Shown piece by piece: positions 23,993-34,924 of a DNA stretch of 64,000 nt (positions are counted from its first letter, which is position 1; each line of letters begins with the position of its first letter). The notes under the pieces were generated by a model. The model was not told the DNA's origin. It made no database searches and saw nothing but the letters and a program-made list of their open reading frames with translations. The stretch is from Owenia fusiformis. Its lineage: Eukaryota > Annelida > Polychaeta > Sabellida > Oweniidae. Both the position numbers and the translations under genes were made by a program. The stretch lies in contig CAIIXF020000005.1 of the NCBI GenBank assembly GCA_903813345.2, positions 9,117,375 to 9,181,374 of the forward strand, written 5' to 3'.

Positions 23993-24761
23993 CTATTGTT
24001 TGGTCTGCAACTGTTGATGTCTCTCAGCCTCTGCTTGCAATAGTTTTGTTCTTTTCTTCACGTAGTGTTGCCAATGTAGCAGTTGCTGATCCTCTATGAA
24101 CTTAGCACACTGAGCGTTGGCAATCTCTTTGCGGAACTGTTCGTACTGGAGAAGTTCCAGTAGGTACAAACACTGAGGGTACTTTAAAAACCTAGGAAGT
24201 ATAATTTTCACACAATTATTGTCTCTAGAAACACCATGATTATGAATTCAATAAAATGCACATATACGATATATGCTTCCATGGTATAAGTTCTGTGATT
24301 TGAAAAAGCATGGCAGTTAGAATTAGCATTTCAATCAATGAAACAACAGAGTCAAAGCCACAAAATTCAAGATTTTGTACTATCATTTCAAGGCTTATTC
24401 AGATAAGCATGGCCATATTGACTATTTTTAATTTAATATTAGCGGAAACTGAATACTTATTCAGATTTTAATTACAATATTTCTACATGTTCAAAAGTGG
24501 TTTTCTCCTTAAATCAGCATTTCAATCAATGAAACAAAAGAGTAAGCCACAAAATTCAAGATTTTTTATCATATCACATGGTACGTACCTAGAATAGTCA
24601 GGTTCCTTCCAATACAGTAAATATTTGAGGTAGTTGATGAAATTCTTTTCCTTGAAGTATCCCCTCTGAGCTAAAAAGTTCAGATAGTTAGGGTTGGCTA
24701 GACACTGCACAAACTCCAGTTCAACTTGGAACCTATAACGCTGTTGATCTTCTGTTTCCAT
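23993..24761 (-). CDS. MED31: Mediator complex subunit 31 (SOH1), two coding exons
   Basis: Exon 1 is 24761-24589 and exon 2 is 24191-23993 on the minus strand, joined at AG|GTACGT...CTAG|G; together 123 residues (human 131). The Soh1 core is intact: ELEFVQCLANPNYLNFLAQ, RGYFKEKNFINYLKYLLYW, the KYPQCLYLLELLQ helix, and NAQCAKFIEDQQ followed by LHWQHY. MED31 is a small subunit of the Mediator middle module, bridging transcription factors and RNA polymerase II. The chosen start METEDQQ resembles the internal METDD of the human protein, leaving room for an upstream exon (see 26411-26440). Same strand as UBOX5, with about 340 bp between them. Confidence 0.95.
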
Positions 24762-24779
24762 ACTGGACTAATATTGCAG

Positions 24780-26400
24780 GGACATAGTTTACGTCTCACT
24801 GTAAATATAAGAGAGGATGAGAGATTTAAAAGAAGGTTCAGACCATGCTCTAGAGTTGACTGGTAGTAAGGCAATGGAGACATGACATTCAACAAGTCAT
24901 TGTTACTACAACTCTGATTGTAAAGATCAGGGAAATCATGGAGAGAACTATTTACATCCTTTATAATGTATTTTAGTGTGTATTCAGAAGAAGGGATCTA
25001 AGGATCTGCTACAAAAATCCACTTCTGTGTTCATTCAAAGCCACCTAGAAAGAATAAGGCACAGGGTGAACAATATTATACCTAAAACAAAGCAGTGTGG
25101 GCCTAGACCTAGAATGCAAGATGGCTGCCGAAAAGTTTTAGAATGTCTAACCATGTAACATGTGTAAAAATTTGAAGTAAATCCGTTGAGTGATTTTCCT
25201 GGAATCATGATGACAAGATTTATCTAAAAACTTTCAAGATGGCCACCAGAATGCAAGATCTAGATCTTCTTACCATGTAACATGTGTGAAAATTTGAAGC
25301 AAATCCATCAAGTAGTTTTCCTGGAATCGCGATGACAATATTTATTTAAAAACTTCCAAGATGGTCGCCAGAATGCAAGATGGCCACCCAAAAGTTAATC
25401 AGCTCTAGAACTTTTTACCATGTAACATGTGTAAAAATTTGAAGTAATTCTGTCAAGTAGTTTTCCTGGAATCGTGATGACAAGAAAGTGAGACTCCGCC
25501 CACCCGCCAAGCTGATGACAATATCATACCTTTTTTAGGTACAATTAAAAAATAGTCCAAATTAACCAGTTTCTATGTAAATTAACCTAATCTGCACTAG
25601 TGGATTAAGATGGGGCTTGGGGGTGCATGTCCCCCTAAAAAGTCTGAATTTTAACTGGAAAACAAAATACCTGGTTATGGAATGTTAATAACGCATTGCA
25701 TACGCTATAATCAGACCCGAGAATAGACCTACGATCTGAAATTGGTCAGAATGCACCAAATGATGTTCAATCTTCAAAAATTTTTTGGGAGGAGAACCCC
25801 CCAGACCCCCTATTCTCGCTCTGAAATTGCTCAGAATGCGCAAAAATTTTTCAAACCCCCTGTTGTGCTCGTTCGCTACAATTAATCATACACGCGGTTC
25901 GCTTTGTTCACAGTTATTATCAAACGCCCCCCAACACAAAATCCTGGATCAGCTCCTGATCTGCATTGACTTTGGAGTAAAAGTTGGAAAGAGTTAAGCA
26001 GAAATCCTGCCCTTTAGATCCCTTCTTCTAAATAAACACTTCTTCTTCTTCAGATACAAATATCCAGATCTACAATTTCAACCTACATAGCTATACAATT
26101 ATATATCATATGTGAAAATCATTTCTTGTTTTGGTTCGAAGTTGTAACTTATGATAATTTAAATAGGTAATGTTTGAAATTCCAAAAAAGAACAATCAAA
26201 AACAAGAAAATGAATTTTATGGCCGATAATATGTTATAATTTTCTTAACTTGTATATTTCACGATAGTTTGAAGTATCTTCGATATATCATGACGAGGCA
26301 TGACTCCTAGACATATAAACCAATATGGAATACCCTTGGAGTTTCACATAATCACTCAAAAGATGCATTAAAACAAGTTTTTACCTGGATTTTTTGTGTA
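24780..26400. other. MED31 upstream/intron region
   Basis: No exon other than the one proposed at 26411-26440. Contains a degenerate tandem repeat at 25130-25490 and otherwise unremarkable sequence. Confidence 0.5.
25130..25490. repeat. Degenerate tandem repeat of about 125-145 bp, three units
   Basis: Each unit holds ACCATGTAACATGTGT, AAAATTTGAAG, GTTTTCCTGGAATC, GATGACAA and an AAGATGGCC / GAATGCAAGAT segment, with substitutions and small indels between units. Confidence 0.8.
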
Positions 26401-26410
26401 GATTTCTTAC

Positions 26411-26440
26411 CGGAAGTGTTTGAAAAGCGCCATCTACCAT
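26411..26440 (-). CDS. Candidate upstream first coding exon of MED31
   Basis: On the minus strand ATG at 26440 opens MVDGAFQTLP, followed by the strong donor CCG|GTAAGA. A TATTAG acceptor 6 nt upstream of the MED31 ATG is in matching phase and would give MVDGAFQTLPSSMETEDQQ, comparable in length to the human N-terminal extension. The acceptor's pyrimidine tract is weak. It could also be the first exon of something else or non-coding. Confidence 0.35.
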
Positions 26441-27271
26441 ACTTTTTAGCAAATTTCAAGTTTTGTTTTGGAGAGCCCAGTCTCCGAGCCTTTCGTCCAG
26501 TGCCATCCGTACCTCCTGTGCCTTACCTCATGCAGATCTTTAAATTCCCGCGAAATGTACCCTTCTAAATATTTTGACCTGCTTCAAAAAAATATATTTC
26601 TTTGCGTTTGCTACTGATTTTATTCGTTGTATTTTATAGAATGTTTATTTCTAATGTAGTAAGAATTCATTTATAAGAAAAATATTAAGGAATTCGTAAC
26701 AAACTGTTAAAATGAATACTTAGGAATTTGCAAGGTCAGAAATTGTTTATTAACACCGTTGCTATGCAGTTCGTTTTGAAGTGACGTCATCCCCATATTC
26801 GTAATTTTAATCGTCTAATAAACGAATACCACATGTCGATGTGATGTTTTAATCGATAAAATTGAATTTGTTACATATTTCTTTATCTTGTTATTAGATA
26901 ACACGTTATGATATTGGTGAACTCGCCAGAAATTAACATAATATTATTTGAAGCGTTTTTGGAAAATTTTGACACCGCCATCTTGAAATCGTGTAATAAT
27001 GTTGAACCCAGTGATTATCGATCTTGACATTTTACAATTTGTTGCTCCGCAGAGATTTTTACTTAAAACACATCAAATACAACATTGATTACCAATTTCG
27101 ATGGTAAAATCATTTGTAAACGTCATGATTAATGTTATATTAAAGTTTTGGCGTTGTTGATTTCGTAATAAAGAAAGTACTAATTTCTGAAGCTTTCTAA
27201 GATCGTGCCCCGGGAATTTTAGAACTATTTTAACAACGTCAGAGAGGTAGTGAAGGTACGCAACGGACGAA

Positions 27272-27328
27272 ATGAATTTTGAGAATGTGGAGAGCCAACC
27301 GCGAAAAAGACTGATTGTGAAGTGGCAG
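27272..27328 (+). CDS. Candidate orphan first exon (unidentified gene)
   Basis: ATG opens MNFENVESQPRKRLIVKWQ and runs straight into CAG|GTAAAT, a plausible donor at phase 0. The codons read as ordinary protein and the upstream DNA has promoter-like CRE-type TGACGTCA (26782). No homologue recognised. The next downstream sequence is the piggyBac insertion, which would then lie in this gene's first intron. The exon at 34677 is on the same strand but in a different phase, so at least one further exon would be needed to join them. Confidence 0.3.
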
Positions 27329-28067
27329 GTAAATAATGTTTCCAAAATGATAAACCTGTGTATAGTTGTAACCATTTCATTGTATTTGTCGTAACTATAT
27401 CCTTATTTTGCTTGATTATTATGAAAATTTATGTGTTTGAAATTTGTTCAATTTTTTGGAAACTTCCATTCCATTCAAAAATCCCCAGGGTTTTCATTTG
27501 GCCATCTTTTTGAAAATACAGAAGCTACATTTATTGTGTCTGTCAACTCATTTTGACATCAAATGCACGTGTATCAGTCATCATGTAAATCTTCATACAT
27601 TGTGTAAATCTTCATCTCTGATTTGAGGTGCATGTTTTTACCTTTATCGCATCCTACGACCCCCACTACGTTACCACGGCTTGCAACTATTGTCATGGTC
27701 AAATCAGTCATTAACATTATCATGGTCATGACAGGCCCTGCAATATAATATAGCACTGTCACGGTTATACCAGGCTTTCACGATAACACTATCACTGTCA
27801 TGGCAGGATTCTTGTGCAACTTAACCCACTCACTACGGCCCCATGCTATTTCGTCAGCAATCTGACGATGGTATTCTGGACCAGCGTCTAGAGGCATGTC
27901 AGGGTGACACCCATCATGAATTGTATAAAATTGAAGATTTATACTTACTTTGTTGATTATATGTACTTTTTTGATGTATAATAAGGTTTAACATGAAAAA
28001 AACATAAAGAAAAAAAAAAAATTGAAAACACGACTTTGTTGATTTTTCCCGTGATGCACTTGTCAAA

Positions 28068-31000
28068 ATGGCGGAAAATTTAAAACGCCCTGCTAGAGAT
28101 GCAAAAACAAGAGCCTTACAGTTCTTTCAAGACGGGTTTTCACTTGATGGGGACTCTAGTGATGAAGATGGTTTACCAGAGCATGAGGAGAACCAATTAG
28201 ATGAGGATTTTATGAGAGCTAGGTATGTAAAATGTAAGATGATTGTGTTGTTCGTCAGTTGTTGTCAGTTTCAAAAAATGAAAAAAAAACTTTTTGCAAG
28301 CAAAACACGAAAAAAAGTAATTATGCGAGGAAAAGACTGATTACCAACCTTTTTCAAAATACAAAGTACCATAACATGGTATTTTACCATAGGAAATAGC
28401 GATGAAATGTCCATAAAATTGCTGAATAAGTTACTTCCGGTCCATCGCGAGTGGGCGATAATAGGGTACATTCAAGTTTACGCACTTTTCTATCTATCTG
28501 CTTCAATAAACAGAATCAGTTAACCAGTATACAAATATGACTGTTGCTTCTTTATTTGTTAATATCTATAAATATTGCTTCTTTTACCCAGATTTCCATG
28601 TCAATTCATACTACCTGCATCCCATGGCAAAATTTTCAAAATCTATGATATTTGAACAGGCTTTTTCAACATTTTAGGCAAATTGATAATAGTGATGCTG
28701 ATTCTACAGCTGATGATGATACTGATTCTGATGACAGTCTTGCTGACAATGGTGTTGATTCTGATGATAGCCTACCTGATGCCCCTGGTCCAGGAGGAGA
28801 TGCAGCACAAGGAAGACCTTTGCCCCGGGATGTGGCTAATGACCAGATAAAATACGGGTATGGTCAAAATGATATTGCCCCCAACCCATTTCAATTTCGT
28901 CCAATCAAAGAGCCAGGCATCCAACTTGGAAGGCTTACCCGTAATGGTCTACTGCAGTTTACCTCTGCCCTTTCCATATTTTCACTATTCTTCTCAGATG
29001 TCATTTTACAAGAAATAGTCATCAACACAAACCTTTATGCCTGGTTAAATATCTTAGACAAGCCATCATATTCTTCTGCTGATGGAGGCTGGCAAGATGT
29101 AACTGTCCCAGAAATTCGACAGTTCATTGCTATATTGATTTATATGGGATTTGTTGATGTGGCAACGATTGACAGGTACTGGTCATTGAAGACATTGTAC
29201 AATGGACTATGGGCTAGGAGGTTTTTGTCCAGAGAAAGGTTTCAGGCAATTTTGGCATTTCTTCACATATCAGATCCAACACGAGAGGTCCCATTTGTGC
29301 AGGATAAACTAAGAAAAATACGCAATTTGATCGACCATATTCAGAATGTTTCAATTGAACTCTTTCAACCAGATCAAAATGTGTCAGTAGACGAACGCAT
29401 GGTCAGATCAAAACATCACAGTGGATTTCGGCAATTCAATAAGGACAAACCTGTCCGGTTCGGATTTAAATTGTTTGTTTTGGCCGAAACGGACTCAGGA
29501 TATACATTCAAATTCAAAGTCTACACTGGCAAAAACAATGAACCAATAGGTGACAATGGAGTTGCTTACGATGCGGTCATGAGTCTAATGCAGGGCCTAT
29601 TAAACCAGGGATATCGTGTATTTTACGACAACTGGTACAGTAGTGTCGCACTCGCAAATGAACTGGTATATAACAATACAGACTGTTGTGGTACTATGCG
29701 TGAAAACAGGGTCGGCGTTCCTCAGACATTGAAACATAAATGGGTCAAACCTAACAGAGGTAGTCTTAGGCTAGATTTTCCAGGGTCATTGTTGGTTTGT
29801 TGTTGGGCTTGTTGGTTAGAAATGGTTTGATGGCTTAGTTTTCAGCTTTATTCTTGATAACATTTTTATATTAACACATTTACCAGTTATGTATTAATAT
29901 TATTATTACTTATAGAATTATATTTATTTCTTATATGATCATTTAACGTTACACTTAAAGTATCAATTTTCTGTTTTGAAATAATTTTTTCCCTTGATAA
30001 TGCTGTTATAATATAGGGTAACGAACATGTTTTTGTGAAAAGAATGTTGAGAATAATAGAACTGTGGGTTTATTCACATTTTAGTGATATTATGTTCATT
30101 GCCATAAAACTTGCTAATTGAGATAGTATTGAACTGTATTTATTTCTTACCAATAGCTCATATTTCACCATGAAGTTTAACTTTACATTTAATGTATTTT
30201 TCTAGGTAATGTCAGGTATGTTAGGCAAGATAGGCTGTGCTTTCTTCAGTGGAAAGATTCCAAACTGGTGACCATGCTATCATCTTTTGGATCAGTATCC
30301 CAACATGATTTTGTGAGGTAAGCATAAGGCTTTTGATAGAAATCAGAATTTTCTCAACACTCAACAATTTTCTCAGAACTCTGTGCTCTTTTTTCATATG
30401 TGCTGAAATATACTTGTGACAGTTCCCATATGATTGACATTGCAGAACTAACTTTACAGTTTACCCTGTAAATTATAAATGTTTGATTATGCTAATTTCT
30501 AACTTAGGCTACTGCTATTTATATGTTTAGACGTATGGTGAAGCAAGCAGGTCAATGGAGACAAACGCTGGTGAGAAGGCCAAACATTATTTCTGCATAC
30601 AATAATGGAATGGGAGGGGTGGATAAGTCTGACCAGTTGATTGCAAGGTAAATAATTTGATGGTTTTGATATTTTATTCCAGCATGCATTCTACATTTCA
30701 AAACAGATGGACCAATATCAATAAATATGGGTTATCTTGCATGTGTCTTAGTAAATTATTCTGTTCCAAAATAGTAAAAATACCATAGGCCTACCATTTA
30801 CAGGTGGGGTGGAAATGAAACTTGATTGCTCTTTCTGATTTTCACATCAGACATTTTGATTTTATCAATAAATATGGGTTATCTTGCATGTGTCTTAGTA
30901 AGTAAATTATTCTGTTCCAAAATAGTAAAAATACCATAGGCCTACCATTTACAGGTGGAAATGAAACTTGATTGCTCTTTCTGATTTTCACATCAGACAT

Positions 31001-31762
31001 TTTGATTTACTTTCAGGTACAACATACTTCAGAGGAGCAGGAAATGGTGGAAAGTGCTATTTTTTCACATGGTGGATGTTGCAGTAGTGAACAGCTACAT
31101 ATTGTTCAATCACCTCAGGACAAAGTTCCCTGACCACCCTGATTTGCAGAGACCAGCAAGTAAGTTGCTGACTTCTTATCACTTTGAGATGAAATGCATT
31201 TATATAGATTATTGTGAATGCATTTAAATGTACATAGATTATTGTATAGTAAATGTGGTTTGAAAATAGTGATTAGGGTCTTTTGATGTTTGACTTTTTG
31301 AGTAGGGCTTATTTTCTCTGCATTATTACAAAATGTAGGTAAATTGCAATAACTATGTTATAATTTTTTTTGTGTTCATATTGACAATGAAGTAAAATGT
31401 TGCCGCTAACTTTTCAATTGATTCCTATACAAATACTATGCTAGCTGAGTAGCTGTATGTAATACTGTGGTATATTTTCAGGATATGGTCAACTCGAATT
31501 TAGGGAGGAGTTGGTGAGGCAACTTGGAAATATTGCCAATGATGAAGGCGTTCCACCACCATCATCATCAGCCCGTAACGTTCTCAAAAGTGATGCTGCA
31601 ATGCATCTACCTCTCAGAACAGACAAGCAGAGGAACTGCAAACTTTGTTACCAGCAAAGTAGGACGGAAAGAAAATCAATTTGGAAGTGCAATGTTTGTG
31701 ACAAATACTTTTGCTTGAATGAAAGAAACTGTTTCACAGCCTTCCATTTGAATCTTAGATAA
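28068..31762 (+). CDS. piggyBac transposase (PGBD4-like, DDE_Tnp_1_7), six exons
   Basis: Exons 28068-28222, 28678-29759, 30206-30317, 30531-30647, 31017-31159, 31482-31762 join in frame to 629 residues, without stops or frameshifts. The donor of exon 2 (G|GTAGTC) is the weakest junction, but the joined text there (KPNRGNVRYVRQ) follows the family. The N-terminus is acidic and serine rich, with two DSDDSL repeats (about residues 68-84) that look like casein kinase 2 sites, known to inhibit DNA binding in the moth enzyme. Catalytic aspartates are all present: D290 in SVDERM, D369 in FYDNWYSS, D481 and D484 in GGVDKSDQ. The C-terminal cysteine-rich domain that binds the terminal repeats has C589, C592, C606, C609, C614, C620 and H624. 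It excises and inserts DNA at TTAA. Could be active or newly domesticated; intact TIRs favour a mobile copy. Confidence 0.93.
30717..31008 (+). repeat. 147-bp tandem duplication in piggyBac intron 4
   Basis: Two adjacent copies starting ATCAATAAATATGGGTTATC (30717 and 30864) differ only by a 4-bp gain and a 5-bp loss. Both carry the intron's 3' half, but only the second is followed by the TTTCAG acceptor. Confidence 0.93.
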
Positions 31763-32181
31763 AAGATAAAATTAATGGAGGTAACATTGAATTTGTAAGC
31801 AGAGGAATTGTAAGTACTAGGATGTTACCAGCAAAGTAAGATTGAAATTAAATCAAATCAGGAATGCAATATTTCTGAGATGGAAGAAACTGTTTCACAG
31901 CATACCATTTGAATTCAATTACTGTGTAGGTACTAGGTAACATGGAATTTGTTAAACATGGAGGTTCTGTAACCCAGGTATTTTTTTACGCTTACTATAT
32001 TTCATGTTTTCGCTAATTAATTTTTGGATTTTGACACTATTAAATGTTTCGTAGGCCTATTTAAAGTGCCAGACTGTTGAAAGAGATTACCTACACTCAG
32101 GTGCTACTGTTTTCTAGTTAAATCACATTTTTAATACAATTAAATGTGTATTTTATTCTATAAAAGATAGATTCAAAATGA

Positions 32182-32187
32182 AATAAA
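32182..32187 (+). terminator. Polyadenylation signal of the piggyBac transposase
   Basis: AATAAA 420 nt after the stop codon, inside the element. Confidence 0.55.
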
Positions 32188-32346
32188 GGACTGGTAGGTA
32201 AATATTGGTGTATATTTTGTCGTTATTAACCCAAAAAGTGCTTAAGTTGTACTTTGCATCTAAATGTTTATAAACGGTGTCATTGCGATGTAATCTCATT
32301 TGAATAATTAATCATATGATATAGGTTTTTGGAAATGTGTATTTTT

Positions 32347-33264
32347 AGCTTTAAAATGATATGTAGCATGCCAGGGAAGTATGAAATGTATTGAATGGAG
32401 GTTAGTCCTTACTAATGGGCATTTTTACAACGATTCGCGCATTTTTATTGCTAATCGCCATTTTTATGACTTTTCCCAGCATGTTCAAAGACCTGTAATT
32501 TCTTTATATGAAAGAGTTGGGAGGTCATTGATAGCCCATTGTAAAGCTCTGATCAAATGCTTCGAAATGACATATAACACTTATCCATAAATATGGGGAG
32601 TGTTGGTCAATCTCAAGGTAACCATGAAATTTTTGTGAATTTTTCACACTTTTTACAATCGTACAGTCATTTGTAACGTCACAATGACGTCATCTCATTT
32701 GCATAAATTAGCATATTTTATCAAAATTGGAAACCATGGCTTATAAGCTTTACAATGAGGTATAACTTTCCAGGGAAGTGTTAAAAGAATTGATAATAAC
32801 AAACTTTATTCATGATATTGGCCATAGAGTCAAATGGTCAATGGGCATTTTTACAACGATTCACACATTTTTCTTGCTTATCGCCATTTTTATGACTTTT
32901 CCCAGCATGTTCAAAGACCTGTAATTTCTTTATATGAAAGAGTTGGGAGGTCATTGATGGCTCATTGTAAAGCTCTGATCAAATGCTTCGAAATAACATA
33001 TAACACTTATCCATAAATATGGGGAGTGTTGGTCAATCTCAAGGTAACCATGAATTTTTTGTGAATTTTTCACACTTTTTACAATCGCACAGTCATTTGT
33101 GACGTCACAATGACGTCATCTCATTTGCATAAATTAGCATATTTTATCAAAATTGGAAACCATGGCTTATAAGCTTTAAAATGAGGTATAACTTTCCAGG
33201 GAAGTGTTAAAAGAATTGATAATAACTAACTTTATTCATGATGTTGGCCATAGAGTCAATAAAT
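32347..33264. repeat. Subterminal 426-bp tandem repeat of the piggyBac element (about 2.2 copies)
   Basis: Landmarks recur at exactly 426 bp: AATGGGCATTTTTACAACGA at 32414 and 32840, TTATAAGCTT at 32741 and 33167. Units start at about 32347, 32746 and 33172 (the last partial). Each full unit contains CACAATGACGTCATCTC, a CRE-type palindrome, followed by the octamer ATTTGCAT. Repeated binding sites near one end could serve transposase or host factors; this is inference. Confidence 0.9.
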
Positions 33265-33419
33265 TCTTTAAAAATGGGCTGTAGTTAAAGGGTTAAAAAC
33301 ACGTTGTGACATGGTGACGGTTGAGCCAGGCATAAGTCTTGCAACAGATAGGGTCTCGCATATTTGCACCTGCAATGTATATCTTCACCAGTTATTACTA
33401 TTTCTTCTCTGGTACTGTA

Positions 33420-33561
33420 CAGGCCCGTAGCCTGGGGAGGTTTGCAGGGTTCGGGTTCGGGTTGATTTTAGCCATATTTGGGCCAAAATTGTCAAATGTG
33501 AACCCCCCCTGGAGATTTTTGAAAACGGAACCCCCCTTGGCAAATCCTGGCTACGGGCCTG
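33420..33561. mobile_element. CAGGCCCGTAGCC MITE, copy 1
   Basis: 142 bp from CAGGCCCGTAGCC to GGCTACGGGCCTG. Flanked by the perfect 5-bp duplication CTGTA (33415-33419 and 33562-33566). Confidence 0.88.
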
Positions 33562-33939
33562 CTGTACCTGTAATTTCAATTTTTAGGGGTGTCAACTTTA
33601 GTATTTGGTATCATTACACATAGGCATAGCCAGGGGTGGGGGGGTGTCTGATGCTTGTGAACCCCCCCCCCCCCCCATAACCAATATCTTGGGTTTTATC
33701 TTCAAACTGAGTGGCATTCCATGGGGATCCATCATCGCTTTCCACTGGGTCTATCACAAATAAATCCTTGACAAGCAAGATGAAATAGGTTTTCTCTACT
33801 TGCAGCTACAAAAATGCAGTTTTCTTCATTGCAAGCCCAACTTAGAGTTCTTGTGATAGCCATTATTAAGGAAATGTTAGTTACATGTAACTATTAATGT
33901 TCATAAATAACATAATAAAATTAACTGGTTAATCAGATT

Positions 33940-34135
33940 TGCCCCCACGTGATTAGTAACGTCATACATAAATTAGTTTTGGTTTATTGGTTTCTTGGTA
34001 ATCACGACGTCACGGCAACCATATGATTGTTGTGTAAACAAATTACAAAACATCTTGGCATTATGACGTCATGATTTAATTGACCAAAAACGGGCCACGT
34101 GGGGACCAATGAGAGATCACGTGGGGGCCAATAAC
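33940..34135. promoter_or_regulatory. Cluster of CACGTG and ACGTCA words inside an inverted repeat
   Basis: GCCCCCACGTGAT at 33942 is matched exactly by ATCACGTGGGGGC near 34116. Between and beside them are another CACGTG and several ACGTCA half-CRE words (e.g. GTAACGTCAT, CACGACGTCACGG, ATTATGACGTCATG). It may be an enhancer-like block or the core of a further MITE. Confidence 0.4.
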
Positions 34136-34676
34136 GTCACAACTTATTCGAATATTGCTTATTAAGAAGCTATAACGATCGGTAGAGTGAAATAATTTTC
34201 ACAATACTGATGAGAAAACACGTCCAAATACATTTATAAAAAAATTCTATTGATTCCTTTAGGTAAACAATACCATTTCATATCTGCTTTTAAGAACATT
34301 AGATTTTGAGAACAAAAATATAACTTTGACAAGTTTTTTCAGGGTAATATGAAGACTAAATGTTCTTATTCTATTGTATAAATCAGAACTGAAGTTACAA
34401 AGTTATAAGAAAAAAAATTACAATTTATTTACATGTACTTGTTAATATCTTCCTCATTTGACATACAAATTAATTCATTAGTTGTACTACTATATGTACA
34501 ATAGTTTACTTTAGGGGTTGAAAATTGTAAGATCAACTAAATATAGATAATGCCTCCCGCCATCCTACTCTTTGTCAAAAAACTTTTCCCATAATGTTCC
34601 CAATAAGTTTTAATTCTAGGCACTGTCAAGCACCTTCATCCTTTTAAATTCATTTCCTTTCTTTGATATTTTTCAG

Positions 34677-34924
34677 TTGACCGATCACCATATTCATCAA
34701 ATTTATTTGACCAGAGGCGATTTTGTATGACTAAAGCGGAGGTCAAAGATCGTGAAAATTCTTCCCCAGGAAACTGTAGTAAAAGGTCAAAGGTCTTGGT
34801 TTCATTCATAAAGGAATGCAAAGAGGAACAAGGAAGAAATCTTCATGGGAGTTCAGGTCTACTACTAAACTTAACAAACTCAAATGTTCCTGTACCATCA
34901 ATGGAATACTTCTCTTTGTTATAA
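34677..34924 (+). CDS. Candidate terminal exon of an unidentified gene
   Basis: After the pyrimidine-rich acceptor ATTTTTCAG at 34676, a frame entered with one borrowed base reads DRSPYSSNLFDQRRFCMTK onward for 81 codons to TAA at 34922-34924. Composition is protein-like (charged, few repeats) and unlike the surrounding AT-rich shadows. A consensus donor, G|GTAAGG, follows the stop by one base. No family recognised. May belong with the orphan first exon at 27272, which would place the piggyBac in an intron. Confidence 0.33.

Larger units (their letters stand above)
27825..33292 (+). mobile_element. piggyBac-family DNA transposon, apparently full length
   Basis: 5468 bp bounded by TTAA at 27821-27824 and 33293-33296, the canonical piggyBac target. 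Left end CCCACTCACTACGGCCC and the reverse complement of the right end CCCTTTAACTACAGCCC match at 13 of the first 18 positions. The element contains a full six-exon transposase gene, a poly(A) signal at 32182, a 147-bp tandem duplication in intron 4 and a 426-bp subterminal tandem repeat near the right end. Both ends, the target site and the gene agree on one insertion. Confidence 0.9.

Noticed and set aside
24976-25158. 60-codon frame beginning MCIQKKGSKDLL
   Set aside because: Runs into the degenerate tandem repeat at 25130 and shows no splice support.
28440-28470. GGGCGATAATAGGGTA at the piggyBac intron 1 as a further copy of the 36243 element
   Set aside because: Only about 16 bp are shared, without any of the terminus; likely chance or too short to call.
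33339-33623. Frames over the CAGGCCCGTAGCC element (both strands)
   Set aside because: They translate a non-coding MITE with matching inverted ends and target duplication.
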